Shown here one piece after another: positions 1 to 7,024 of a DNA stretch of 64,000 nt; within the stretch, counting starts at the first letter, position 1; each line of letters starts with the position of its first letter. The notes beneath the pieces are model-generated. The model ran no database searches and was not told where the DNA came from. It was given only the letters and a program-made list of their open reading frames with translations. The position numbers and the translations under genes were made by a program. The stretch comes from Clostridia bacterium (GTDB taxonomy: Bacteria; Bacillota; Clostridia; Christensenellales; Borkfalkiaceae). The stretch lies in contig JAFVRE010000024.1 of NCBI GenBank assembly GCA_017504465.1, positions 1-64,000 of the forward strand. Direction: 5' to 3'.

Positions 1-41
1 ACATAGGTAATTGAAAGGGGGAACTCCCCTAAGACAAATAC

Positions 42-98
42 GGCCCGTTGGTCAAGCGGTTAAGACTATCGCCTTCACGGTGGTAGTAGGGGTGCGGA
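42..98 (+). pseudogene. Degenerate tRNA-Glu copy
   Basis: The first 24 bases are identical to the 5' part of the intact tRNA-Glu at 169-243 (acceptor 5' strand and D arm). The anticodon arm is still foldable, but one base has been lost compared with a usual Glu(UUC) loop. No T arm or 3' acceptor strand follows: the sequence runs into unrelated bases at about 90. It therefore reads as a truncated second tRNA-Glu, left by duplication or by insertion at the tRNA. Confidence 0.75.
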
Positions 99-108
99 AA
101 ATCTATGA

Positions 109-140
109 TTTTCTTTGAGCGAAAGCGAAAGCCCCCGTAC
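109..140 (+). repeat. Direct repeat copy 1 next to tRNA-Glu
   Basis: A 32-base segment matching 382-413 at 29 of 32 positions. Both copies end in CCCCCGTAC, the same bases as the T-arm/acceptor end of the tRNA. Confidence 0.8.
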
Positions 141-168
141 GGTACGGGACGAAAACGAAATAAGAAAT

Positions 169-243
169 GGCCCGTTGGTCAAGCGGTTAAGACACCACCC
201 TCTCACGGTGGTATCATGGGTTCGAGTCCCGTACGGGTCACCA
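169..243 (+). tRNA. tRNA-Glu (anticodon CTC)
   Basis: A complete cloverleaf. The seven-base-pair acceptor stem is GGCCCGT with ACGGGTC (one G-U). The anticodon stem CCACC/GGTGG closes the loop CTCTCAC, giving anticodon CUC, which reads GAG (Glu). The T arm carries GTTCGAG, and the discriminator A is followed by an encoded CCA at 241-243. A strong terminator hairpin follows at once. A broken copy lies 127 bases upstream. Confidence 0.95.
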
Positions 244-278
244 GCAAAAAGCACAGGAATTTTCCTGTGCTTTTTGCT
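243..278 (+). terminator. Intrinsic terminator of tRNA-Glu
   Basis: A perfect 17-base-pair stem (243-259 with 262-278) with a two-base loop and a T-rich 3' arm. It begins at the last base of the tRNA CCA end. Confidence 0.85.
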
Positions 279-381
279 GTCACCCGTACGACTTGGGGCG
301 AACCCATCGGGTGACGCTCATTCTTCGCTATTCCGTCACTTTGCTCCTTACGGAAAAATGCGAGCGTCTATACGCGAGTGT

Positions 382-413
382 TTTTCTTTGAGCTTTAGCG
401 AAAGCCCCCGTAC
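382..413 (+). repeat. Direct repeat copy 2
   Basis: Matches 109-140 at 29 of 32 positions. Its last bases merge with a tRNA 3'-end remnant at 407-423. Confidence 0.8.
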
Positions 414-423
414 AGGTCACCAG
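407..423 (+). repeat. tRNA-Glu 3'-end remnant (att-like)
   Basis: CCCGTACAGGTCACCAG matches the tRNA 3' end at 228-244 in 16 of 17 positions, including the CCA. Such 3'-end duplications are what site-specific integration at tRNA genes leaves behind. No integrase is present, so an att origin is inference. Confidence 0.6.
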
Positions 424-424
424 T

Positions 425-442
425 AACAACCTAAATCGAACC
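425..442 (+). repeat. Left inverted repeat of RES/Mrr module
   Basis: AACAACCTAAATCGAACC occurs here and as an exact reverse complement at 2900-2917. The two copies bracket the two-gene minus-strand module. The left copy overlaps the 5' arm of the terminator hairpin at 433-470. Confidence 0.8.
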
Positions 443-470
443 CCTCTCAACATCGAGAGGGGTTCGATTT
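433..470. terminator. Strong bidirectional terminator hairpin
   Basis: A perfect 16-base-pair stem (433-448 with 455-470) with a six-base loop. T-rich sequence follows on the plus strand. It lies downstream of the minus-strand RES gene and of the plus-strand tRNA region, so it could stop transcription from both sides. Confidence 0.75.
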
Positions 471-526
471 TTACTTTTTGAGAGAGCCGACTCGTATAAT
501 ACAAGCGCACGCCGTAGTGCCAAGGA

Positions 527-1408
527 CTAATTTTTGAAAGGATTGTTGACGTGTTTTACAATTCTATTTTTTATTTCATCACAATCGTCCTGTGTCAATA
601 TTTTTGCTGTTGGGGTAATTCTTTTCCCCTCATTTAAATCGTATAATTCTGGAAGTACAGCAGAACAATAAAAAACGCTACTACTTTCCCACTGAATGAT
701 TGATTCATCGCAATTAAATATAGTCAAATTAAATCTTGAATTTTTAGAACTCAAAAATTTAATTCCGTCATATCTTTTTTTTCTTATATAATCGGATATG
801 TATTGTGTTACCAAATAAGAATCTGCTTTGTATGCAGGAGTACAATATTCCTGCATAACTAAAGTTATCAATTTTGCGGCACTAATATTGTGCATTTCAG
901 CAAATTCTTTTAATGAGGAAACGCTTTGATTATTTTGAAAGTCAATTATTTGTATCGGTTTTTTCAAACAAAATTTTGCTACGGATATAGCTTCACCGCG
1001 GATAGGATTTACTTCAATACAAGCAGTAAATTCGTCTTCAGATAAATACAAATAAGATTGTCCTGCTACATTATTTCTGCCTTCACCGCCTATACCAATC
1101 GGCGGTTCTTTGGAGTTGTACGAATCAAAGCCACCCAATTTATTATTTATTAATTCAAATCCGTCTTCGGGCATAGGAAAGTTATCGCTAAATTTTATTT
1201 TTCGCGCCCGATAAAAAACTTGTCCTTGTGGAATACATTTTGCGAAGGCATTTTGGTTATCCTCTAATAAAAGGGTTAAGGCTTTATATACTACCGTTTT
1301 TTCTATTTCTTTATTCTGTTTTTTCTTTAAAGTTTCTAAAAACTCTTGATAATATTTTAAAGCATTTATTTTTAGTGCATATTCAATAAATTGTTTTCTA
1401 TTGTCCAT
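527..1408 (-). CDS. RES-domain protein (putative NAD+-degrading toxin)
   Basis: A 293-residue protein. An N-terminal helical region (about 1-60) precedes a RES domain (about 62-235). Visible family motifs are FYRAR with Arg67, GRNN near Arg111, the LYLS segment, TACIEV with Glu132, and FLSSKNSRFN near residue 220; Arg, Glu and Ser are the conserved polar set of RES proteins. RES toxins are known to deplete cellular NAD+, normally paired with an Xre-type antitoxin. No such partner is here. The gene instead follows an Mrr-type nuclease gene by only 6 bases, with a poor ribosome-binding site, so the two are probably translationally coupled. Its GC content is clearly below that of the housekeeping genes, suggesting acquisition. 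NAD+ attack, and a defence role, are inference. Confidence 0.8.
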   Translation of the reverse strand: MDNRKQFIEYALKINALKYYQEFLETLKKKQNKEIEKTVVYKALTLLLEDNQNAFAKCIPQGQVFYRARKIKFSDNFPMPEDGFELINNKLGGFDSYNSKEPPIGIGGEGRNNVAGQSYLYLSEDEFTACIEVNPIRGEAISVAKFCLKKPIQIIDFQNNQSVSSLKEFAEMHNISAAKLITLVMQEYCTPAYKADSYLVTQYISDYIRKKRYDGIKFLSSKNSRFNLTIFNCDESIIQWESSSVFYCSAVLPELYDLNEGKRITPTAKILTQDDCDEIKNRIVKHVNNPFKN

Positions 1409-1414
1409 TTTTAA

Positions 1415-2812
1415 TCACATATTACTAATTTTTTCAATCAAAACTTGCCTATCCCATAAAACAACATTATTTGCTTTTGCAAGTTCTATTGCAGATTTGC
1501 TAAAAGTGCTATTTGTAATTACCATACATCTATTTGCTTGATAATATTTCATCCCTGCAAATGCTTCCATAACTGCATGATTTCCAACAGTACCTGAATA
1601 ACATTTTGCTTGTATTGCAATCGTCAATTCGCCTTTTTTCGCTATTAAATCAATACCTTGGTCGCCTGTTGCTTTAGTTGTAGAACAATCATAACCTTGC
1701 TTATTAAAATATTGACATAAAAATTCTTCAAACTGAATCCCCGACATTAAGTCAATATCAATAATTGTAAGATGTTCTATTGTTGAATCTTGAAGTAACT
1801 CCGCTTTTAATCGTATAGAGCTAATTCCTTTAAGATAATTTGGAGTCTTGTCTATTTCTAAAACAAAGGAGTTTAAACTATCATTAGTAATAAGTTTTTC
1901 CTTTAAAGCGAAAGAAAAAACTTTTTCAATATCATTGTCTGCGCAAGTTCTATCGTGCGATATTTTTTCAACAATTTCAGATATACTAAGCGTTTGAATA
2001 TCAAAATTTAATGAAATAGTATCAGGATAAAATAATGTGAAAGGATTATTATCCCAGCAAGGTATAATACGTAGAAACTCTTTTAAATTCTCTTTTGAAA
2101 AAAACTGTTCATTTAAGCCAGTATAGGATAAAAATAACTCATAAATATTTTCAACCATTTTTGTGGAATCTTTGTACTTCAGAACGGCATTATTGAAAAT
2201 CGTCAAGAATTCTTTATTGTTTTTAATACTTTCAATAAAATCGATAATTGCAAAACATTTTATTAAAGCAATGCCAAATTTATATTTAAAAAAGTCACAT
2301 TTTAAATCAAATTCAACTTTTGATGTGCTTGATAGATGTTGTATCATCTTCTTATCCAATTGTAACATTGATTGCATATGGTCTTTTAATCTTTTTATAA
2401 AAAACTTCTCACTGCGAATCGTTACAAATAACATATCCGCAAAATCTATGGACCATCTTTTATAGTCAAGCATCAATCGATTCAACATATCGCAGGCAAC
2501 ATCATAACTTATACGTGCTGTTTTTAGAAATTCTTTCTTTTCTGAAACACGCGCAGCAAGATCATTATTGATAAGTTCATCTCTCTTATTGTTGTTAATT
2601 ATTGCAATTTCTCTATAAGTATTTTTCCATGTGCATATTTTTTGCGTATAAGTAAAATAAGAATTACGTAATATATTTATCTTATCTTCATTGCTTATTA
2701 TATTATTATCAATACCATTCAATAAAGGCAACACCAAATCATGAAAAATTTTTCCGTTTTGGCATAATAATTTGATGATTTGGTTATCTTCATTTAACTT
2801 TTCCGCTTTCAT
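1415..2812 (-). CDS. Mrr-type restriction endonuclease-like protein
   Basis: A 465-residue protein counted from the ATG at 2812, chosen because a GGATAG Shine-Dalgarno and a perfect sigma-A promoter lie just upstream. The frame stays open to 2956, but that extension would cross the promoter and the inverted repeat. About 350 N-terminal residues are largely helical and unrecognised. The C-terminal domain (from about 356) is an Mrr-type PD-(D/E)XK nuclease fold: FEEF near 362, GIDLI with Asp388, and IQAK with Gln401 and Lys403. Mrr-family enzymes cut modified or foreign DNA. Paired with the RES gene, it could be the sensing or nuclease half of a defence module; this is inference. AT-rich like its partner. 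Confidence 0.8.
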   Translation of the reverse strand: MKAEKLNEDNQIIKLLCQNGKIFHDLVLPLLNGIDNNIISNEDKINILRNSYFTYTQKICTWKNTYREIAIINNNKRDELINNDLAARVSEKKEFLKTARISYDVACDMLNRLMLDYKRWSIDFADMLFVTIRSEKFFIKRLKDHMQSMLQLDKKMIQHLSSTSKVEFDLKCDFFKYKFGIALIKCFAIIDFIESIKNNKEFLTIFNNAVLKYKDSTKMVENIYELFLSYTGLNEQFFSKENLKEFLRIIPCWDNNPFTLFYPDTISLNFDIQTLSISEIVEKISHDRTCADNDIEKVFSFALKEKLITNDSLNSFVLEIDKTPNYLKGISSIRLKAELLQDSTIEHLTIIDIDLMSGIQFEEFLCQYFNKQGYDCSTTKATGDQGIDLIAKKGELTIAIQAKCYSGTVGNHAVMEAFAGMKYYQANRCMVITNSTFSKSAIELAKANNVVLWDRQVLIEKISNM

Positions 2813-2842
2813 TTGTCTATCCTTAATTACAATATTTTTTCT

Positions 2843-2871
2843 ATTATACCATATTTTTCGACAAATTTCAA
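2843..2871 (-). promoter_or_regulatory. Sigma-A promoter of Mrr/RES operon
   Basis: On the minus strand, TTGAAA (2866-2871), a 17-base spacer, then TATAAT (2843-2848). It lies 30 bases from the chosen start at 2812 and inside the right inverted repeat, so the module carries its own promoter. Confidence 0.85.
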
Positions 2872-2899
2872 GTATTCTAATGTTGTATAACCTCAAAAG

Positions 2900-2917
2900 G
2901 TTCGATTTAGGTTGTTT
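2900..2917 (-). repeat. Right inverted repeat of RES/Mrr module
   Basis: Exact reverse complement of 425-442. It lies immediately upstream of the module promoter. Confidence 0.8.
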
Positions 2918-3072
2918 TTGTTTATTGTTGCCCCGTACGGATTGCCTTGGCTCCATTGGGTGCGTGTGAGCAACGACCGAACGTGAAAAAAGACATTACA
3001 AATCGTTATCGCTGTTGCGACACTCTCGCTGAACGGCGAGTATCCTTTATCTTTACAAAATTTTAGATTACT
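2918..3072. other. Non-coding right flank of the island
   Basis: No gene is seen here. The CCCCGTACGG at 2932-2941 and the loosely similar stretch that follows echo the sequence after the tRNA (from about 282), so this may be a decayed copy of the tRNA downstream flank. The similarity is partial and only suggestive. Confidence 0.35.
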
Positions 3073-3112
3073 CACACAAAAAGGCAGCTTATTAGAGCTG
3101 CCTTTTTGTGTG
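3073..3112. terminator. Long terminator-like hairpin
   Basis: A perfect 17-base-pair stem (3073-3089 with 3096-3112) with a six-base loop. A-rich and T-rich arm segments would let it act in either direction. It has no adjacent convergent gene, so it may be a leftover from a lost gene. Confidence 0.6.
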
Positions 3113-3195
3113 GTGCACGGGTTAGTCGGTCGAAACATCGCATTAAAGGCGCTGGACTCTTTTTTCTTTTTTGTTCAATTTAGGCTATAAAAACG

Positions 3196-3224
3196 TTGAA
3201 AAAACTAAATTTTTATGATATACT
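3196..3224 (+). promoter_or_regulatory. Sigma-A promoter of GH28 gene
   Basis: TTGAAA (3196-3201), a 17-base spacer, TATACT (3219-3224), followed about 20 bases later by a GGAG-type ribosome-binding site. Confidence 0.75.
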
Positions 3225-3257
3225 ATATTTGAATTCTATAGCAACGGAGAAAATAGA

Positions 3258-4808
3258 ATGAATACAGTTATATTTCAAGACGAAATTACATTATACTGGG
3301 AAAAACAATGGGAATTACCCGACGGTATTGAATATCAAGCCAAGCTGGACGGAAAAATTGTTGAAAAAACGGTTAAAACGCATTTTTCGTTTCTCGATTT
3401 GCAACCAAACACGGAATATTTGATTAGTATAGAACGATTAAATGAAAACGGAGACGTTGCAGAAGTGTTGTATCAGGCTACGCTTCGCACGTTGAAAGCA
3501 AAACGGCGTATTGACGTTACAAAATCGCCTTATAATGCTGTTGGAGATGGAAAAACGTTAAATACCGCGGCGATTCAAAACGCGTTGGACGATTGTACGG
3601 AAAACGATTGCGTTTACTTGCCTCAAGGTATGTTTTTAACGGGAGCGTTGAATATGCATAGCGACAGCGAGCTTTATTTAGAACAAGGCGCGATGTTGAA
3701 AGGCTCGGATAAAGCAGAAGATTATTTGCCTAAGGTGAAAAGCCGTTTTGAAGGAACGGAGCGTATGTGTTATCGCTCGCTCATCAATATAGGCGAGCTT
3801 GACCATAAAGCTGGATATACTACTCGAAACATTACTATTCGTGGCGCTGGAACTATTTTCGGTGGCGGATTGCCGTTGGCTAACGAAATTATAAATGCGG
3901 AAAAAGAACGGCTTGCCAAAGATTTGGAAGAAAGTCAAGAACATATAAAAAATTGTGAAAATGAAAATCGAGTTCCTGGCCGCGCGAGAGGAAAGCTAAT
4001 TGGTATCAATAATTGCGAGAACGTGCTAATAAGCGGTCTTACGTTAGGGTTTAGTGCGTCTTGGAACGTGCATTTCGTATATTCGAAAAACGTGGTTACG
4101 TACGGTTGTAAAATTTGGTCGGAGGACTGGAAAAGCGAAGACGGTACGTTGCAAATGGAAAGAGTGAATAACGGCGACGGTTGGGATCCCGATTCCTCGG
4201 AAGATTGTGTGATATTTAACACGTGTTTTTATGCTCGCGACGATGCAGTTGCTATAAAATCGGGCAAAAATCCCGAAGGGAATTTGATCAATCGTCCCAC
4301 GAAGAATATTCGTATATTCGATTGCGTCGGATACTATTATGGGATTGCAATCGGCAGTGAAGTGTCGGGCGGTATTAGCGATATCAAAATTTGGGATTGC
4401 AACTTTTTTAACTGTAAAATGGGGCTTACCGTCAAAACCACGCAGAAACGTGGCGGATATATAAAAGATATTACGGTGAGAAATTGTCAGCTTGCATCTC
4501 TTTTAGTTCGTTCTGATTATACCAGCAACGACGACGGCATCGGAGCAGAAAAGTGTACCGTAGTAGAGAATCTGGCATTTGAAAATATAACGGTGAAAGG
4601 AACTTATCCCTACTTAGATAGAAGCGACACATATTATTACACGATTTACCTGTACGGGTTGGAAGGCGAAGAGCATTATTTTAACAACTTGCGCTTCAAA
4701 AACGTGCAATTATACGGACGAGAAGACGGGAATATTCAGTCTATGAAAATTAAGAACGTTAAAAATTTATCGTTGGAAAATATTCGTTATATGGAATTAA
4801 GAAAATAA
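3258..4808 (+). CDS. Glycoside hydrolase family 28 (polygalacturonase-like)
   Basis: A 516-residue protein without a signal peptide, so probably cytoplasmic. A fibronectin-III-like N-terminal domain (about 1-85) is followed by a right-handed beta-helix of family GH28. The acid motifs are present: NGDGWDPDSS with Asp310 and Asp312, and ARDD with Asp328-Asp329. The usual GHG loop reads YYG (360-362), replacing its His, and a Lys-containing TVKT stretch stands near the usual RIK site. Such enzymes split galacturonan oligomers, often as exo-enzymes. The altered GHG loop suggests a different substrate, for example unsaturated or rhamnogalacturonan fragments; this is inference. It is monocistronic, with its own promoter. 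Confidence 0.85.
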   Translation: MNTVIFQDEITLYWEKQWELPDGIEYQAKLDGKIVEKTVKTHFSFLDLQPNTEYLISIERLNENGDVAEVLYQATLRTLKAKRRIDVTKSPYNAVGDGKTLNTAAIQNALDDCTENDCVYLPQGMFLTGALNMHSDSELYLEQGAMLKGSDKAEDYLPKVKSRFEGTERMCYRSLINIGELDHKAGYTTRNITIRGAGTIFGGGLPLANEIINAEKERLAKDLEESQEHIKNCENENRVPGRARGKLIGINNCENVLISGLTLGFSASWNVHFVYSKNVVTYGCKIWSEDWKSEDGTLQMERVNNGDGWDPDSSEDCVIFNTCFYARDDAVAIKSGKNPEGNLINRPTKNIRIFDCVGYYYGIAIGSEVSGGISDIKIWDCNFFNCKMGLTVKTTQKRGGYIKDITVRNCQLASLLVRSDYTSNDDGIGAEKCTVVENLAFENITVKGTYPYLDRSDTYYYTIYLYGLEGEEHYFNNLRFKNVQLYGREDGNIQSMKIKNVKNLSLENIRYMELRK

Positions 4809-4881
4809 AACAATCAAAATTTTAGCATAGTTGACTACCAACAACAAAAACAAGAAAATTAAAAGATTTGCATAATATTCA

Positions 4882-4910
4882 TTGACATATGCGCACGTAT
4901 TTGATATAAT
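4882..4910 (+). promoter_or_regulatory. Consensus promoter of L-box transporter
   Basis: TTGACA (4882-4887), a 17-base spacer, TATAAT (4905-4910): a perfect sigma-A promoter, 17 bases before the riboswitch. Confidence 0.9.
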
Positions 4911-4926
4911 AAGGTTAACAAAATAA

Positions 4927-5080
4927 ATAGAGGCGCGGTTTTTATGATAAACGCAGGGTGGGTTTTGACCTGCGCGGGAAAGGAAAAACCGCCGAGAGCA
5001 TTTCGTTTCCCAAAACGATTTGGCTCGGGCGCGTCGAAAATATCGGCGCGACTGTCACTTTTTTAAGTGTTGCGCTATTA
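4927..5080 (+). promoter_or_regulatory. Lysine riboswitch (L box)
   Basis: The leader carries the L-box landmarks in order: ATAGAGGCGCGG at the 5' end, a GGGAAAGGA-CCGCCGA core, paired arms around ATTTCGTTT and AACGATTTGGC, the GGCGCG/ACTGTCAC segment, and a closing GCGCTATT. These match the family core (GAGG.GCG, CGCCGA, CTGTCA, GCTAT). An intrinsic terminator follows, so lysine binding should stop transcription of the transporter. Confidence 0.85.
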
Positions 5081-5104
5081 AAATATTGTGAAATCGCATG
5101 TGTT

Positions 5105-5141
5105 CGCCACGGTATTTTTTCGCGCCGTGGCGATTTTTTTT
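5105..5141 (+). terminator. Riboswitch expression-platform terminator
   Basis: CGCCACGG (5105-5112) pairs with CCGTGGCG (5125-5132), followed by a run of eight T. It lies between the L box and the start codon, the expected place for a lysine-triggered terminator. Confidence 0.85.
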
Positions 5142-5188
5142 GCAACAAATTTCTTTTAAATTATAAATATAGTAAAGGAGAGAAAATT

Positions 5189-6769
5189 ATGGAAGGTACT
5201 TTTTGGGCTTTTATGCCTGCGATTATCGCTATCGTACTTGCCTTGGTTACGAAACAGGTTTATATTTCGTTGTTCCTTGGTATTTTCGTTGGCGCGATGA
5301 TGTTTGCAGGCGGAGATCCGCTTAAAGCGCTTTTCACTCTTTATCAAGTAATGAGTGAAAAGGTAGGTTCAAACACGCCGATTATCGTATTCTTGGTCGT
5401 TTTGGGGATTTTGGTCGTATTGATGCAGAAATCCGGCGGCGCAAAGGCGTACGGTGAATGGGCAGGCAAGAAGATTAAATCCAAGGGTGGCGCATTGGCG
5501 GCTACCGCAGGTTTGGGTTGTTTGATTTTCGTGGACGATTATTTCAATTGTCTTACCGTAGGTTCGGTTATGCGTCCGGTTACCGACAAGTTTAAGATTG
5601 CAAGATCCAAGCTTGCTTACATTATCGACGCGACGGCTGCGCCTGTTTGTATTATGGCGCCCATTTCAAGCTGGGCTGCCGCGGTTGCGGGCGAACTTGA
5701 AGGGGACGGCTTGGTCATGTTTATGAGCACCATACCCTTTAACGTTTACGCACTTTTGACGATTGTAATGGTTTTTGCATTATGTTTTTTGAAGTTTGAT
5801 TTCGGTAAAATGAAACGCAACAACGACGTTGCGGAATTGACTGGCGACGTACACGCAGGCGTGGAACAGGACGCAAAGGAAGAAGAAACGATTGCCGTCA
5901 ATCCCAAGGGAAAAGTTCGTCACTTATTGATTCCTGTAATCATCTTGATTATCAGCTGTATCGGCGGTATGCTCTATACCGGTTTCTTCTATAACTGGGA
6001 TACAGGCTTAATCGGCAAAGAATTGCAATCCGCGAATATTATTGAAGCGTTCTCTAACTGCGACGCAGGTATGTCGCTTGCAATCGGTTCGACGGTGGCG
6101 CTCGTTATTATTTCGGCGTATTACATGATAGAAAAAGTCGTTTCCTTTAAGGAAATTATGGGCAGTTTCACGGAAGGATTTAAGGCGATGGTGCCTGCAA
6201 TTCTTATCCTTACGTTTGCTTGGTCGATTTCGGGCATCATGGGTGCAAAGGGCGGATATCTCGACGCGCAAGCGTTCGTTCAAAACAACCTTGCAAACAG
6301 CTCTTTCCCGAAATTCCTTTTCCCTGCGATCTTCTTTATTCTTGCGGGCTTGATTGCATTCTCTACGGGTACGTCTTGGGGTACGTTCGGCGTACTTGTT
6401 CCTATTGCCGTAACCATTTTGGGTGGCAGCGGTACGCTTGCCATTTTGACAGTTTCCGCTACGCTTGGCGGCGCGGTATTCGGCGACCACATTTCTCCCA
6501 TTTCGGACACTACGATTCTCGCTTCGGCTGGCGCGCAATGCAACCACGTAGAACACGTAAACACGCAACTTCCTTACGCTTCGCTTGTTGCGGGCATTTC
6601 GGTAATATCTTATCTTATTGCCGGTGCGTGCGTTGGTTTGGGTAGCGTATGGAGCTGCATTATTATGTGGGTAGCAACTTTAGCTATCTTTGCAGGCGTT
6701 GTGTTTGCTATTAAATATTTCCAAAACAAAAAAGGCGGAAATGCTGAAACGATCGAAACCAACGAATAA
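5189..6769 (+). CDS. NhaC-family transporter, lysine-regulated
   Basis: A 526-residue integral membrane protein. The start at 5189 follows AAAGGAGAG; an upstream open frame merely reads through the riboswitch. It is a hydrophobic, many-helix protein of the NhaC (Na+/H+ antiporter-like) superfamily, with motifs such as FVDDYFNCLTVGSVMRP, APISSW, GTSWGTFGVL and FGDHISPISDTT. NhaC-type proteins behind L boxes are known from comparative genomics as candidate lysine transporters, and the leader here strongly supports lysine or a related cation as substrate. Direction is not decided by sequence, but repression by lysine favours uptake. A terminator follows at 6781. Confidence 0.88.
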   Translation: MEGTFWAFMPAIIAIVLALVTKQVYISLFLGIFVGAMMFAGGDPLKALFTLYQVMSEKVGSNTPIIVFLVVLGILVVLMQKSGGAKAYGEWAGKKIKSKGGALAATAGLGCLIFVDDYFNCLTVGSVMRPVTDKFKIARSKLAYIIDATAAPVCIMAPISSWAAAVAGELEGDGLVMFMSTIPFNVYALLTIVMVFALCFLKFDFGKMKRNNDVAELTGDVHAGVEQDAKEEETIAVNPKGKVRHLLIPVIILIISCIGGMLYTGFFYNWDTGLIGKELQSANIIEAFSNCDAGMSLAIGSTVALVIISAYYMIEKVVSFKEIMGSFTEGFKAMVPAILILTFAWSISGIMGAKGGYLDAQAFVQNNLANSSFPKFLFPAIFFILAGLIAFSTGTSWGTFGVLVPIAVTILGGSGTLAILTVSATLGGAVFGDHISPISDTTILASAGAQCNHVEHVNTQLPYASLVAGISVISYLIAGACVGLGSVWSCIIMWVATLAIFAGVVFAIKYFQNKKGGNAETIETNE

Positions 6770-6780
6770 ATTATAGAACG

Positions 6781-6816
6781 AACGCCCCTTTTAAGCCACG
6801 GCTTAAAAGGGGCGTT
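6781..6816 (+). terminator. Terminator after lysine transporter
   Basis: A perfect 17-base-pair stem (6781-6797 with 6800-6816) with a two-base loop. Confidence 0.85.
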
Positions 6817-6893
6817 TAGAATATCCGTAAAATTCAGTAAAATTAACGGGAATGGAAAAGAATTTGAAAGCGCAATTTTTTCCTTTCGCGCAC

Positions 6894-6922
6894 TTGATTT
6901 TTCTGGAAAAATATGATAAAAT
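6894..6922 (+). promoter_or_regulatory. Promoter of purine permease
   Basis: TTGATT (6894-6899), a 17-base spacer, TAAAAT (6917-6922). No purine riboswitch is seen in the short leader. Confidence 0.7.
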
Positions 6923-6949
6923 AGTCAAAACAAAAGATGGAGGTGTTTT

Positions 6950-7024
6950 ATGGCTAATTTAGAAAAACCTTATCGAACAATCCGCTTCGAAAACGAACGG
7001 TTTTTTGAAGGCGGTCGGGTATGA
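6950..7024 (+). other. Frameshifted 5' end of purine permease
   Basis: The ATG at 6950 has the best ribosome-binding site of the locus (GGAGGT, 6 bases upstream) but gives only 24 codons. Removing one base from the A/C run at 6963-6969 joins it in frame to the permease, giving an N-terminus beginning MANLEKLIEQSASKTNGF. The gene therefore appears to carry a one-base insertion here, either real or an assembly error. Confidence 0.75.

Noticed and set aside
42..98. Degenerate tRNA reading an anticodon UCA, considered as a selenocysteine tRNA
   Set aside because: The T arm and 3' acceptor are missing, and its 5' part is identical to tRNA-Glu; the UCA is a by-product of a one-base loss.
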